From: Heterobasidion occidentale
Taxonomy: Eukaryota; Basidiomycota; Agaricomycetes; Russulales; Bondarzewiaceae
Assembly: GCA_039111635.1 (NCBI GenBank)
Contig: JBCAQO010000014.1
Location: forward strand, 1,364,001-1,428,000
Direction: 5' to 3'
Length of the DNA stretch: 64,000 nucleotides
Shown: positions 12,181-24,168 of the stretch, one piece after another
Layout: each line of letters starts with the position of its first letter
How positions within the stretch are numbered: the stretch's first letter is position 1
The notes under the pieces: generated by a model
What the model was told of the DNA's origin: nothing
Database searches by the model: none
What the model saw: the letters and a program-made list of their open reading frames with translations, nothing else
Made by a program: the position numbers and the translations under genes

Positions 12181-12520
12181 TCAACGTTGGGTGAGACAGT
12201 AGCGTCGTCCACCTGATGTCAAGCGTTCATGGATCACAGAAGGTGAGCGAGGTGAGGTGAGGATCGTGACTGTGAGGATGCATGTGTAGATCGAGCGTGT
12301 GGCGTGTGTTGGAGATCGCGTAGGACGAGCCTGGATGCTTGAGTTTCCATAGAGCAGAGGAAAGTCGTATCAGAGACAACAAAACATATGAGTGCGAGAT
12401 TTTGAGGATCCGAGATGTGCAATGTACGAGTAGAGTGGAGCAAGCCGTGAGAGTCAGGATGGCTCAGCCGCTGGCAAACCCATTTGAAACGCCATCGCCG
12501 AGCGCACAATCCCATCCACA

Positions 12521-14576
12521 ATGCTCGCCCTGCGCCCGACCTCTCTGCGCATACACCCACCCCCTCTCCTGCGCGCCCTGCCCTCCCCCGCGACCGCCGC
12601 GCCCCGCCATCTCTGCCGTCAACGTCGAGCGGCATACCACACGCCCGCGTCTCCGCTCTCCCCCGCCCCCTCCTCCTTTACTGCCCCCGCCCATGCCGAT
12701 GCTGTTCAGAGCCGAAGAACGATCCACACGTCCATGTTGCCCCCTCCGGCGGCGCCTGTCCCTGAGGCTTTTTCCCTGCGTGCGTCCCAGCCCCATCTCA
12801 GCCCTCGTCGGTCTCTGGCTGTCGAGCGCATCGCACTCCACCCCCTGAGCGTTTTTCCCGCTAACCGCCCGCCGTCACCGCTGAAGACAGCTCATCGTCC
12901 TCGTCGTCTACGTCGCCGTCGCCGTCACCGTCAACGTCAACGTCCCCCAAGACCGTGCTCATCGTGAATAAGCTGCGCACGCGGCCCGTGCTCGACGCGA
13001 TCGACGCGTTTCTGCGGTACGTCGGTTCTTCGCCCTCCCCCCCTCCATTCCTGCGCCGTGCCAGGGACGATTCTGGGGATGAGGAAGTGCTGGTGGGGCT
13101 CCGTCGGGCGCGAACGCGCTTTTTTCCTCGTTATTATTATATTTTGTAACCCCATTCGTGCTGGGCTTTTTTTAGGCATATACGGGCGCGCTATCCGGAG
13201 GTGCGCGTGTTCCACGAGAATCGGCAGGATATCCCGCAGGATGTGGAGCTCTGGCAGCCGAGTGAGTCGTGAATTCTGCGTTCCTCTTTTTTTTTGGGAG
13301 GTCCTTTTTACTTCGTGCGTGGAGAGAGCTGGCGCTGACGCGATTGAATGACTGGCACACGCGCGCGTGCGCAGGCGAGGACGCGGAGAAGATCGACCTC
13401 GTCATCACGCTCGGCGGCGACGGCACGATCCTGCACGCCTCGTCGCTCTTCAAGGTCGGCGCGGTGCCGCCCGTGCTGAGCTTCTCGATGGGCACGCTCG
13501 GGTTCCTGCTCCCCTTCCGTGAGTTCGCGTCTGCGCCATCTCGCTCCAAACGTCGCCCTGATGACGGCGGGTCACATTTTATTTATATTTCTGTTTTGGT
13601 AAAACGAATCAAGACGTGGACGACTTTGCGAACGCGCTGGAGAGCGTGTTCCAGGGCACGGCGACGGTGCTGTATCGCATGCGGCTGTCGTGCTCGTTCT
13701 ATGACAAGGACGGGAAGAAGATCGGAGACGACGGACAAGGTCGGTGGGGCCGCGCTCACTCGGTCTTCTCTGTCATGTTCATTTTGTGTTTTTTTTTCTG
13801 TGATTTTTTTTTTGTCGTGGATATGCGTGCGTAGATTGGCAGGTCATGAACGAGGTGGCGCTCCATCGCGGCTCGAGCCCGCACCTGAACACCATCGACG
13901 CGTTCGTCGACGGGCAGCATCTCACAGAGTCCGTCGTACGTCCCCCCCTCTCCCCCCCCTCTCCCCCCCTCTCCCTCTCCGCTCACACGCTCGCGCGCGC
14001 GCGCACGCCAGTCGGACGGCCTCATCGTGTCGACCCCGACGGGCTCGACCGCGTACTCGCTCTCCGCGGGCGGCCCGATCGTGCACCCGTCGCTCAGCGC
14101 GCTCGTGCTCACCCCGATCTGCCCGCGCAGCCTGTCCTTCCGCCCGCTCGTGTTCCCCGCGTCGTCCGCGATCACGCTCCGGGTGCGTCTCTTCGTGTTC
14201 GCCTTGCTGTGCTAGGGCGCGTGCTGACGGCCCGCGGCGTCTCGCTCTTGCGTTTGTTTTCGTCGAACGTCGTTCGGTCGCGTGTTGTGCGTTTGCGCGC
14301 GTGCAGATCGGCGGGCGCAGCCGCGCGGCGGCGGGCGTGTCGATGGACGGGCAGGTCTCGCGCGTGCTGAGCCCTGGCGAGTCCGTGACCGTGCGCGCGT
14401 CGCCGCACCCGATCCCGTGCATCAACCGGTCGTCGATCGCGGAGCCGAGCGAGGACGCCGTGCACGGCGCGGACGGCGCGGGCAAGGAGGACGACTGGGT
14501 GCGCGACATCAATAATTTGCTGCAGTATAACGCGACGTTTAGGAGCAAGGCGCTGTTGAGGCACAGTCGGGGTTGA
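12521..14576 (+). CDS. NAD(H) kinase, mitochondrial Pos5-like
   Basis: Phosphorylates NAD(H) to NADP(H). The signature [18 protein letters not shown] (13.40-13.45 kb) holds the GGDGT ATP/Mg motif of the family, and [20 protein letters not shown] (14.03-14.09 kb) is the second hallmark (NAD-binding glycine/serine loop). [20 protein letters not shown] lies between them and MDGQ near 14.34 kb. There are at least seven exons with short GT-AG introns. The stop is at 14574-14576 after KALLRHSRG. The proposed start at 12521 gives an Arg/Ser-rich, acid-free N-terminus ([14 protein letters not shown] and on) like a mitochondrial presequence, which favours the Pos5-type NADH kinase. The first intron (ending near 12887 after a CTAAC branch site) is not resolved, so the N-terminus is provisional. 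One intron (13.93-13.98 kb) is almost pure C/T. Confidence 0.85.
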
Positions 14577-15351
14577 GCGGCCGTGAGGGTGGTGAGGGTG
14601 GTGGGAGCGGGAGGGGATCTGGTGGGGGTCGTGATTTCGGTAGGGTCTAGGCGGAGGTCTTTGTTGGTTGTTCCGGTGGGTTTGACAGTTATAAAATTTG
14701 TGCCGTTCACCTTCTGTCGTGAAACAGTTGCTTTTTTTTGTTGCTTTCCTGGCCTGATCCGTCGAGAGATCGCGGGGACTGCATGAATGATCCTGGGATG
14801 ACGGTCATCAAATTTTGACCGATTTCGACCGGTCATGACCTTGAGCGTATCTCAGGTAAAAGGGGCAAAGGTAAGCCACATGCTGCTGGACTGATATCGA
14901 CAATTGCGTCCTCTTAGGTGTGGCGCCTGGTTAGCTCATCTGCATTTACGCTTGAGTCTCTGCGGCTTCGCCATTCAACAAGTTCAGTCTGGTGTTTGAA
15001 CAGCGTCTGCTCTGACGATCTGAACGTCGCTTCAGAGCTGGATCCGCGCCGCTCATCGGTTTGGAAAAGTATGCAGGGTTTAATTAGGCCTTATTTATAG
15101 GCATCCGTGGATTCCATGCTCCGTGTCGTGTCTATACTATATATCAGTCCGGCCCAAGCATGAGGTTGCATCTCCACCTTCTTGCTCTGTATAAGCCCTA
15201 GTGAGTATCGCCCGCAGGACGCCCGGTCTTCTTGCGCCCCATCACCACCCACTCCCAGTCCAGATATTCAAAGAGCAAGTGTTCGGTATTTCAAGCTCTT
15301 CTCTACATCTATTTTTCTACGTCTCTTGACCAAGCAATCCACCCGCAGAAT
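14577..15351. other. intergenic region, no gene seen
   Basis: The 3' flank of the NAD kinase and the 5' flank of the EF-hand/ZZ gene. It contains only short unrelated frames. A C/T-rich stretch just upstream of ATG 15352 (15.2-15.34 kb) resembles a basidiomycete core promoter. Confidence 0.5.
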
Positions 15352-18300
15352 ATGTCTCGCAAGGAAGAAGACAAACGTCGCCGGTATAAACTATGGAAGA
15401 AATTGCAGATTAACCCGGCCCCGTCGGCGAGAGCGAAGACGTCGGACAAAGCAAGCGAGTATGAGTCCCTGTGTACGTCCGAAAAAAAGGCTTAGACATT
15501 TCCCCGACTGGCAGACGAAGGCGTTGACGGTGTCCTCGATACAGCTAGCTTGGTCACACAAATCTCTCCCATGCTCTCGGAGTCCAGTCTCATGGACCAA
15601 TTTCTGCACTCGATACCGACGCTCATCGATTTTCTTGGCGAAGTAGCCCTGATTCATCCTTTCATTGAAGGCAAGTGAACAGCTTTTGTTTGTGATCGCA
15701 TCGTATCCACTGCTTGGTGATTAGTGGCATTCATCCCTTTCAGGAAGATTTACAAGATAGAGAAGATGCAGCGTAGCAACGACAAGAAAGTTCTTCTTCT
15801 CTTCGCTGAAATGAGAGATATGATGGCAGAGTTGTTGCCGTACGTTAAAGCCCTTCATCGCATGGGTCAGCGATTCTCGCTTGCTACTCGTAAGGCTCGA
15901 GGACATCCGCGATTTGGACCGCGATTTGGGAGATGGCTCGCCCATCCTGAAGGGAAAAATGCAGTCCCTGGTCGATGCAATCGGCCAAGACATCGATAAA
16001 TGCTATGATTTATGCAACGGGTACACCAGCGAAACAACCTTGTGCAAGGTTTTCAAGGCCTCTGAGTGGGACAAAGCGTTCACTGCACACGCTCAGCTAT
16101 TTGTGCGCCACAGGCGCCGCATCACATCGGCATTGGCTGCGCATGCCGCCCATGGGGTCGACCAATTGCAGAAGGGACAACAAGACTTACAACGCAGGCA
16201 TGCCATACATTAGTCTTCGGAAGATCACCGCCATTTATGCTGATATCCCTCTGTAGCGTTGATACCGTAGGGGACATCTTGCTGAAGTGTTTCGAGAAAC
16301 TGGGCACAAAAAACGAGCAGGACCTGACCCAACATGTGGTTAGGTCTGGAGGCTTTGCCAAGATCCTCACGAATGATAAAGCCCTGGAGGAGGTCTTTCA
16401 TATGTCGCAGCGCCAAAATAAAGCAACGGAGCAGAAGGACCTGTCTGGTCGCGTTCGAGCAAAAGGAAATCTGGACTTGCAAGAGCTGAAAAAGGAGCTG
16501 GCCCGAAGCGTCGAGCATAGTATCAGGGAGAACCAAGAGCGCTCCAGGTTGAAAATGCAAGTCATGGAGCAAAACATCGCCGACACCGTGGCCCAGACAG
16601 GGGACCGAATCATAAGCACACTTTCTGCAGGCGCTCGGGATCTGATCAAGGATCCGGTGGGTATCCGATCTCATTGTTAGAATGCTTGTTGCTTACCTGG
16701 TTATAGGATATGCATGAACTATGGATTTATATGGTTTGAGCATCTGAACAGATAGTCATCAGTTGGACACCCTCGCTGACTGCTATTTTACTTCTAGGAT
16801 TGGCGTGCAAGCGTCAAATCTGCACATTTTGTTCTGGCTTTGCGCGATTATTATCAAATCAATTCATCAACTCTCGAGCGGACTGCCTCCGGCCTCGAAT
16901 GCAACCCCGTCAGAGAGCGCTTCTATGGACCAAGATCCTTCGGCAACTGTTTCCCCAAAGCCTGCCCGCTCTCTCAGCCTTCCCACGCAAAACCCGACCG
17001 CCCAGCCTATACGCAACAACCAATTCCAATTACCAACCATATCTTTGGACGATCTTTGGGCGCTGCAATACATTCGAATCCATCGCCTTCGATTTCTTCT
17101 AGATAGGATCGATCTGGACGCATCAGGCTTTGTGACCATCTATGAGATTTATGCTTTCACGTCCTCTCGTCCGGCTGGGTGGAGGTAGGCCTTGCAATTG
17201 CAGTGATCTGGGACCTCGACTTATGTTTACCCTTCAGCCTCCTTTCTTGGATTGCATATTGGTGTGTCGGTGAGAGTTTCGATTATGCTGTGCCACGAGC
17301 CTTGTTGACGATGATATACCCCATAAGGCTGGAAAACGACGCTGACCAAAACCTGCCAGGACATCAAAGCCATCTTCCAGAATATCTTTGCCATCCTCCC
17401 CTATATATTGCCGGAAAACAAGTTGGAAGTGAACGAATACATAGAAAAAGTTTGGCCCATGTATATGGAAATTGTCGCATGTTTTCGGGACATGACCACC
17501 GAGGATTTCCCTGAAGAGAAGTTCTCCGAGTTCTTTCGTAGAACCGAAGAGAATCTCGAGGGGAACCTCGAGAAAATGAAGTATCGCATCGAGTCACCCG
17601 AGACCGTGCACATCTTGATTGAGGGAAGTCCGTTAGAGCATGCGAGTACATTCCCTTACCATTAAGCATAGCCTTGCTCACGTTGTGCTGATTTTAGTCT
17701 CTTTTACCATTGCTTGCATTGCTGTTAAAACGCCATCTCGAAGACCTTCAACGCGCAACCTCTGAACCTCTCGATGTCGACACGCTACGGAATGCATATA
17801 CGTCTGTACAAGAAGTGTTCTATACATACTATACTCGTGCGCGGGATGTTAGCGGTAAGTTACATTTCGACTTCTTCGAATTATGTTTTCCCCTTCAGAT
17901 TTTGATTCTATTGGGTAAATGAACAGATAACATCAGCATCAAAGACGGGATCCAGAGCAAGAACTCCGCCTTTTCGCCTCAGGCCTGGTGAGTCGAGTAT
18001 AATCGATGAGAGCCGAATCTATCTCTATACTTATGCACGAGCAGTACCAGAATGCTTCGAAAAAATACGAAGATATTTTTACGCCCGACGTGACCAAGTC
18101 GTTATATTCAGTTAGCAGCGATTATCGATCGTCAAGTGATGCTTCGTATAGCTATATTTGGAATCGACACGCCGAAAAAATTCGCGTGGACGCCGACATC
18201 GCTTATAATAACTCATGGATCACCGCGCAGGCATTCCTACCGTGGCCGTACAGTAAGCTGTAAGTAAGCTTAGATACTCCACATAGCGATTTGGCTCATT

Positions 18301-19692
18301 CGTGTGCTAGGCTTGGTCAATGGTCCGGATGATTGGATGAAAGGGATTCCAATTATATGCGCTCTTACACGTTCTGCACCTTCAAAACCGATGGCCATAT
18401 TCTCATCTTCAAAAGCGCGGGAAAGGATGAAAAGGGCAGGAGATTTACACTTGATGGAGAGTGCATGGCCATCGACGAGGAATCCCCACTGGTGACATTT
18501 ACAGAAAGGAGCGAAGATGGTCCTATACGCCTATTCGACGGCCGACTGGATGCCTTGACTGGTATTCTGTCGGGAACATGGCATATCGAGGACACGGAAT
18601 ACGAGTCAAGCCGCAAGTTTCATCTGAAGCGACTAGGTGCCAGCACAGTTCATCGCCGATCAGCTCTTCGGCAAGTTGAAGACAATAAGGCAAGATGGCG
18701 CATTGCTTGTGATGCTATTTTGATTCAAAGGAGGAAGTTTTCTTGGACTTATCTCTGTGCACGTGCCGAAACACGCAAGCGATTGATCTACCTGCGTATG
18801 CGCCTTCAATGCGGCGACGACACCGTCAAGCAGACATTGATCGCATCGATCGCTCCCTCGAGCCTCAAGATCGGATCTTCTACCAATCGCTTTTCAATGA
18901 AGCAGTGGACATTGCTCTCGATCACAAGTCGTACGTGCTCACGTTGAACACATCAATGAATTCGCATCTCACCTCAATTCATAATGCAGAGTTGAATGTG
19001 ATTCTTGCCATCTAAGTCCATTCAGAGGGGTTCGCGTCATTTGCCTTGATTGCGGGACAGGAGAACGCGAGCATGTGGATCTATGCCCCACGACAAAGTG
19101 CCTAACTACAGACATCGTCTCAACGGGAGGCAAACTCCACCTATCTTCGCATGGCCTCCTTCGATTGTCGTCTATTCTCTTTGAGGGGCCTCTGCAGTTG
19201 ATGATCGAAGAATCCGCCAGGAAGGCTCTCACGCGAGTCCAACATCTGTTCGAGGAGCGAGACGACAAAGTTAAGGCCGAAGACTTAGGTTTACCTTCCA
19301 AAGCGAGTACAAGGACAACAAGTGTGTCGTGTGCGGCTTGTAAGGAGTGCACCACGCCACCGTGTTGGTATTGTGTCGAGTGCCACGGTACGTATGTTTG
19401 CTCTTTATCATACCACGGTGACTGATACTGGATGAAAGAGGATTATGTACTTTGTGACAGGTGCGGCATGCAACCCAAACTCCATCACACCATACACAAC
19501 ACGGTGCGGTACTCCAAAACATCTAAGAAGAAAGAAGCCGTGATTTCTTTAATGGAGCAACCATTCTCTGGGCTTCAAAAGACGGTGGAGGAGAGATTGA
19601 CAAAGGCAGACGATGCACTGAAGAAGGTTCAAGGTCGGTTGGAGAAGATCGAAGAGTTACTGACACATCTTGTTGCCTCCAAAGACGTGTAA
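15352..19692 (+). CDS. large EF-hand and zinc-finger (ZZ-like) protein, many exons
   Basis: A family I recognise from Agaricomycete genomes, function unknown. In order: a basic N-terminus (MSRKEEDKRRRYKLWKK); a helical domain (SPMLSESSLMDQFLHSIP, FAEMRDMMAELLP, GKMQSLVDAIGQDIDKC) like the MLKL-type/Goodbye-like N-terminal bundles of fungal proteins; a charged linker; WRASVKSAHFVLALRDYY; an EF-hand loop DLDASGFVTIYE (17.12-17.15 kb); SWIAYWCV and a long helical middle; a beta-rich block (SYTFCTFKTDGHILIFKSAG, 18.36-18.64 kb); CLDCG then CAACKECTTPPCWYCVEC and VLCDRCG zinc-binding cysteines (19.04-19.47 kb); and a coiled coil ending LLTHLVASKDV. Most introns are clean GT-AG; two breaks fit only GC-AG donors. 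Oddities: an in-frame TAG at 15493 unless a 42-nt intron (15473-15514) is removed, and an apparent 1-nt frame change near 16.88 kb in the linker. The gene may therefore be damaged. Confidence 0.65.
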
Positions 19693-20065
19693 ATTACGAT
19701 GAGCCGCTGTACTGTGCTATGAAGACCGGACAAGTGCTTGCTTTGAGAGTGTGTCTCATTGTGCGTCGCCAAACATCCATTGATACCAGAGCCGGGCCGC
19801 GTACTTCTGCGTACTTTCCTTTTTCGGAAAAACCGAAACCTTCAGCGAACTTCAAGCACGACTCGACTCTGAGGTCTCTGACGCGGATGACGATTATTCC
19901 GACACGGACATATTTTGCAGCGTTCGAGCGAAGTTTACGGAATGCAAGGTCGCGACAACTATAAACTGCTGGTATGGATAGGTACGGATATCCGGAGACC
20001 ACGTCGGAGGTTGAAGGAAAACCGTCAACGTTGCTGCCTTCGGGAGACCATGAATAGGGTCAGCG

Positions 20066-20265
20066 ACGCGTCATTTTCAGGACAGTTTTTGACTTACTGT
20101 AACAGGACGCGTCAAGGCGTCATGACAGAATGTTTCGTGTTGGCGATGAGATTGTGAGATGACCTTGGAGCTTGGAGTGCGAAGGTGGAGTGAAAAGCAT
20201 CCAGAGATGGTTTGTTCCCAAAGCTGTGTCCGGTCTTGGAGCGGGAATTTAGGGGACGCACGCGT
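20066..20265. promoter_or_regulatory. three ACGCGT (MCB-like) boxes upstream of the stress-type gene
   Basis: ACGCGT occurs at 20066-20071, 20107-20112 and 20260-20265, each time as ACGCGTCA. AGGGG, the core of fungal stress-response elements, directly precedes the third (20251-20255) and recurs near 20291. In yeasts ACGCGT is the MBF (MluI cell-cycle box) site. All three lie 220-420 bp before the ATG at 20485. Confidence 0.4.
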
Positions 20266-20386
20266 CATTTAGGCATTTTCCTCGACTTGAAGGGGAGCAC
20301 CGGTTTTATGCTCCTTGTGCCTCTGCAGCCCAGCGCCGGTGACGCTCCTCCGCACGCGATGATGTCATTCACCCTGCTCGTACCCG

Positions 20387-20394
20387 TATATAAA
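20387..20394 (+). promoter_or_regulatory. TATA box of the CsbD-like gene
   Basis: TATATAAA about 91 bp before the ATG at 20485, followed by a CA/CCA-rich leader typical of strongly expressed basidiomycete genes. A TGATGTCA (ATF/CREB-like half match) lies just upstream near 20361. Confidence 0.6.
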
Positions 20395-20484
20395 GCCCTC
20401 ACCCCGACCCGACAACTCTACACAATCGCACAAACACCCACACACCTCCTCACAACCACACCCACCACCACATCTTACTGCATC

Positions 20485-21178
20485 ATGTCTTCCAACAACA
20501 CCTTCGCCTCCGACCCCGCCTCTAACCCTATCCTCACCGACTCTGCCTTCGGCTCGGCTCCCCGCCCCGACCACCACGTCCATAACAGTTCAGAGCCCCT
20601 CCCTGGCGCTCGCGGCACAGACGCCACGACGACCGACTACAGCAAACACAACATCGAGCACGTCGCGCGAGGCAACCCCGGCGCCGGCTTCGACCGGCGC
20701 CCCGCAGGCCCCGGCTTCAATGGCTCTTCGAACCCAGCTTCAGAGGAGGACATCGGCGCCGCTCGCTTCACGTCGCAGAACGACATCGACGGCGGCGTCG
20801 GGATGGACGATGGGTTGGACGCGCGCAGTCGTCACGAGTCGCGGTCGACGGCAGGCGCTGGGCCTCACGACCACGGACACGGTATGCGACTCTAAAACCT
20901 CGCCGAGTATCGCATCTCTGACGCGCTCGAACCTGTTACAGAAGAACACGACGGCCGCCCCGTCGGCAAAGCCAGCTTCACCGACAAGGTCGTCGGAAAG
21001 AGCGAGCAGGTTCGTTGCTCGTTTCTGCCTGCGTTTGGTTCTGTACTGAGAGGCGTTATGATAGACGTTTGGAAAGCTCGCGCACAAGCCCGCGATGGCG
21101 GAGAAGGGGGAGTTGCGCGCGACCGGCGGCAAGGCCGCCGTCCGCGGCGACGCGCGTGCGCCTGGGCTTTTTGAGTAG
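20485..21178 (+). CDS. small hydrophilic stress-type protein, CsbD-like C-terminus
   Basis: Three exons (20485-20881, 20942-21009, 21065-21178) join in frame to 192 residues. The N-terminal two thirds are Gly/Asp/Asn/His-rich and probably disordered (MSSNNTFASDPASNPILTDS, then NPGAGFDRRPAGPGFNGSSN, ending PHDHGH). The C-terminus GKASFTDKVVGKSEQTFGKL then AEKGELRATGGKAA has the repeated K-GK/TGG pattern of CsbD-like small stress proteins of fungi. Introns of 60 and 55 nt have GT-AG ends and preserve phase. The family is linked to stress responses in bacteria and fungi; the molecular role is unknown. The promoter has a TATA box, AGGGG and ACGCGT motifs. Confidence 0.7.
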
Positions 21179-21530
21179 GTCTGAAGAACGAGAGTCACAG
21201 ACAGTTAGAGCCGTGTCAGGATTGCGCTTGACGGTGTAACAGTGGAGTGCATTAGCAGTATACCACCATAATGTATCCTATCGCCGACTGCTCTCATCAA
21301 ACAAATGTACACCATGAATTTTCATCGTACCTTTTCGCGTGTGACCTCCGCCTCCGTTCTAACTGGTGACCGGTGACTGCCGATATTTCCGACCAATCTT
21401 TTCAAGCTTCATGTTATTACACGACCAAAGGTACAGCAGGCATCGTGTCTCACCGTCTACATTCACGCACCATCATGCTCGCGCAGCACCAGTGAGCCGG
21501 CGCTCTACCGCGCACACGCACACACACATC

Positions 21531-23154
21531 TCAAGACTTGCAGTACCTATCCAACAGCCTTTCAAGCGCCCGCCTTGCCTCGCCGTCCTCCCTCCACGCA
21601 CCAGCGAGCCCCTCCCGGACCCTCCGCGCGTTCGCCCGCTTCCTCGCGCCAACGGCGCCGTACATCGCTTCCAGGGTACCGTCCAGCTCTGCCTCGAACG
21701 CGTCGAGCGTGCCCACGGGCGTCTGCCCGGTCACGAAGATCGGTTTCGAAGATGCGGCGCCGGTGCGCAGTTCTACGAGCTCGAAGGCGACGTCGAGGAT
21801 GTGCACGAGGCGCGCAGCGTTCATCGGCTGGTCGGCGGAGAACGGCCAGCAGACCCTGCGGATTCGGTTTTTGTTGTTGTTTTATTGAGAAAAAAGGGTG
21901 AGTCACTGCTGGGGCCAGCGGCGCGAGCGCGTACATCGGGATGCCTTGGCTGACCGCTTCCATCGTGCTGTTGGACCCTGCGTGCGTGACGAACCACCCG
22001 CAGGCCTAGGGGCGAGGAGGACATTGAATCGCTCACGGACACGGAGACGACAGTACACGCGCGCAAGGTCGGTACTTGCCTTGTGAGCCAGGACCGTCTG
22101 CTGGGGAGCCCAGGGCACGAGCATTGCGGTTTCTGATTGGTCAAAGTGGGCCCTCAGGTCGTCGGGGATCGAGGCTGCGCTCGAGGCGTGGGCGAAGAGC
22201 TGCAGGAAATCGGTGGGCAGGTGAGTCCGCAAGAGGAGCCCGGATGGCAGAGGGTCTCACGAAAGGTATTTTCCTGCGCTCCAGGGCGTACAACAGAACG
22301 CTGAGGTGGTCCATCGACGACGGCCTAGCAGACGTCCGTACTACGTCAACCAGCGATGCCGAACGAGAACACGGGAGCCTCGAAAATACCAGTATTCCGT
22401 GCCGAAGCAGATATAGACCACCCCGTGCTCCCCGTGCCGCTCGTACGCTCTATCCAGAAACTCGGACACCCGCGCGCCCGTTCTGCCGAACGAAGCGGCC
22501 AGCTCGGCGTCCTTCGACGCCTGCGGGAAGTCGGTGGTCCCCGGGTTGAACGCCATGATCGGACCGAGGTGGAACGTCCGCGCCGCCGGTGACCAGTCCG
22601 TCCGCCTCCACCACGAACCTGCGAACGAGCCTGCGATGAGCGGCGTCCTACTTATCGCCGACGGTAGTGTGTGACGTGCGCGACGGTACCTCGACAGCTT
22701 GACGTATGCGGCGAAGTTCTTTCCCTTTCTCGAGCCGATATGCTGGGGGGAGAGCTCCCAGTCGTACATGGGCGGCATCCCGGCTATGCGGATGACAGTG
22801 CCCTGCGGTTCTTCCTCCAAGTCCTTGAGGCTATCTAGTTTGTCGTCGGCGATGGCACGGTAGAAGTCCCCCCTGCCGCCCACGTCTTCGGAACCGACAA
22901 TGCTGAGGAAGGCGCCAGAGAAGCCCGGCATCCATTGGAGGATAGGCGGCGGCGAATCCATGGACCGTATTGCGTATAGCCAAGGCAGCTCAAATCCCTA
23001 TTGAACAAAAGGGACGAGAGATGTTCAGGCGATAATGGTCTTTACTGAGGGGCGGTGTTCAACAGGCGGCTTACATCGAGTATGGCAAGCGAGGGCCGAG
23101 CGGCGGGAGGATATACTACGCCGGTGCTGGCGCATTCGACGGGCGACCCGGCGA
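21531..23154 (-). pseudogene. UDP-glycosyltransferase (GT1), 3' part of a split gene
   Basis: Minus-strand exons give the C-terminal three quarters of a fungal GT1 enzyme that transfers a sugar from a UDP-sugar to a small acceptor. VECASTGVVYPP and SLAILD are followed, after a GTAAGC intron, by GFELPWLYAIRS, then QWMPGFSGAFL, IAGMPPMYDWEL and VVYICFGTEYW. The donor-binding (PSPG-like) motif is spread over two exons: VPWAPQQTVLAHKA, then ACGWFVTHAGSNSTMEAV and WPFSADQP. The stop is at 21531-21533. The N-terminal acceptor-binding segment is missing at 23154, where the TIR-bounded insertion begins; it lies 17.7 kb away at 40850-41285 on the same strand. The pieces are read as one gene disrupted by transposition. 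Confidence 0.85.
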
Positions 23155-23168
23155 CATCAGCAAAATTG
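23155..23168 (+). repeat. left 14-bp TIR of outer element
   Basis: CATCAGCAAAATTG, matched perfectly in inverse orientation at 40836-40849. The similarity stops after 14 bp. Confidence 0.75.
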
Positions 23169-23650
23169 ACCAAACGTGGGATTGCCTTTAACGGATTGAG
23201 GGTTATGTAATCTCGAGAGCCTGCAGGCAAGGTCATATATGACATTGCATTTGCCCCGCTCTCCTTGGCATTTCGTCGCAATCCTTGTGGGGGATTGCCA
23301 TCTGGAGGCCTCGATACCAATGTAATATATTATCGGGCTTAGAATGCAATATCATATATGACACCGTGCTCAAAACTCCCCGTAGCCCTCCTCTGCAAGC
23401 ACCTCAGGCTTCATCCTGCTCTTGTTGAAAGTGTTCTTTTTGTCGGTGTGTTTGCACTCGCGCCGTTGGCATTCCCGCTTTCACTAATATTGTCCATGCC
23501 TTGCAGATACCGAGGTCTAGAGAGACCGAGGAAGAGTCTTCTGCCTTGCACCTTAAGGGTTTTCATGAAATTCTAGAGGAAATACTGTGGAAAAGGACAT
23601 CCAATGCCATTATTTTGTCACAGCTGATTAGACAAAGCCGTAACAGTCAA
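23169..23650. other. outer-element DNA left of the KDZ insertion, with a coding-like frame
   Basis: From an acceptor near 23507 a plus-strand frame reads IPRSRETEEESSALHLKGF and continues to SQLIRQSRNSQPILG at the KDZ target site. With the KDZ element and one target copy removed, the frame stays open into 30219-30326 (SSHVTQSCHS, then PLLAAIHQL) and ends at an AG followed by GCAAGT, a GC-AG-type donor. The protein is not recognised. Confidence 0.4.
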
Positions 23651-23661
23651 CCCATATTGGG
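23651..23661. repeat. left target-site duplication of the KDZ element
   Basis: CCCATATTGGG, repeated exactly and in direct orientation at 30208-30218, immediately outside the element's inverted repeats. Confidence 0.75.
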
Positions 23662-23760
23662 CAGAAAGGCTGACCGCCGAGGTTGAGGTCTAATAGACTT
23701 GTGGACAGTAGACTTTTGGACTCGTAGACTGTAGACTTGTGGACACGTAGACAAAACAAG
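23662..23760 (+). repeat. left TIR and subterminal repeats of the KDZ element
   Basis: Begins CAGAAAGGCTGACCGCCGAG and continues with alternating TAGACTTGTGGAC and TAGACTTTTGGAC motifs, matching the inverse of 30085-30207. The outermost 3-6 bases differ between the ends (CAGAAA versus AAC). Confidence 0.75.
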
Positions 23761-24168
23761 AGTTGCTTATCTCATACAACCTTCGCCGCCGCGTCCTGTT
23801 CCTCCGGCAAGGCTGCTCCATAGGGCCGATGAAACAGTAGACAAGTGGACCAAACCCCCTGGGTGTCGGTAGCTCTGAATATGATACCTTTTCCTCTATT
23901 ATCCTCCCCAACATCATGTTCTATCATGGCCGATGCCCTTCGTGTCAGAACGCCCTCGCAAATCTTTCTGTGAACAAAGGAACCGGAAATCCAGCAAACA
24001 AGAATAGAATTCAACAATTAGTACGTGATACAGATCATTGAATGATGTGTCACTAATTAGTACTATCAGTGCTCGAACAAGCATTGCAGAGCGGTCATAT
24101 TCCATACAGATCCATTAGAGGAGGCTGTGGCACATGTGATCATCGATACCATCAACAAGCAACCTGAG

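Noticed and set aside
13922..14836. Minus-strand 304-codon ORF opposite the NAD kinase
   Set aside because: Arg-rich shadow of the NAD kinase exons, with no motif.
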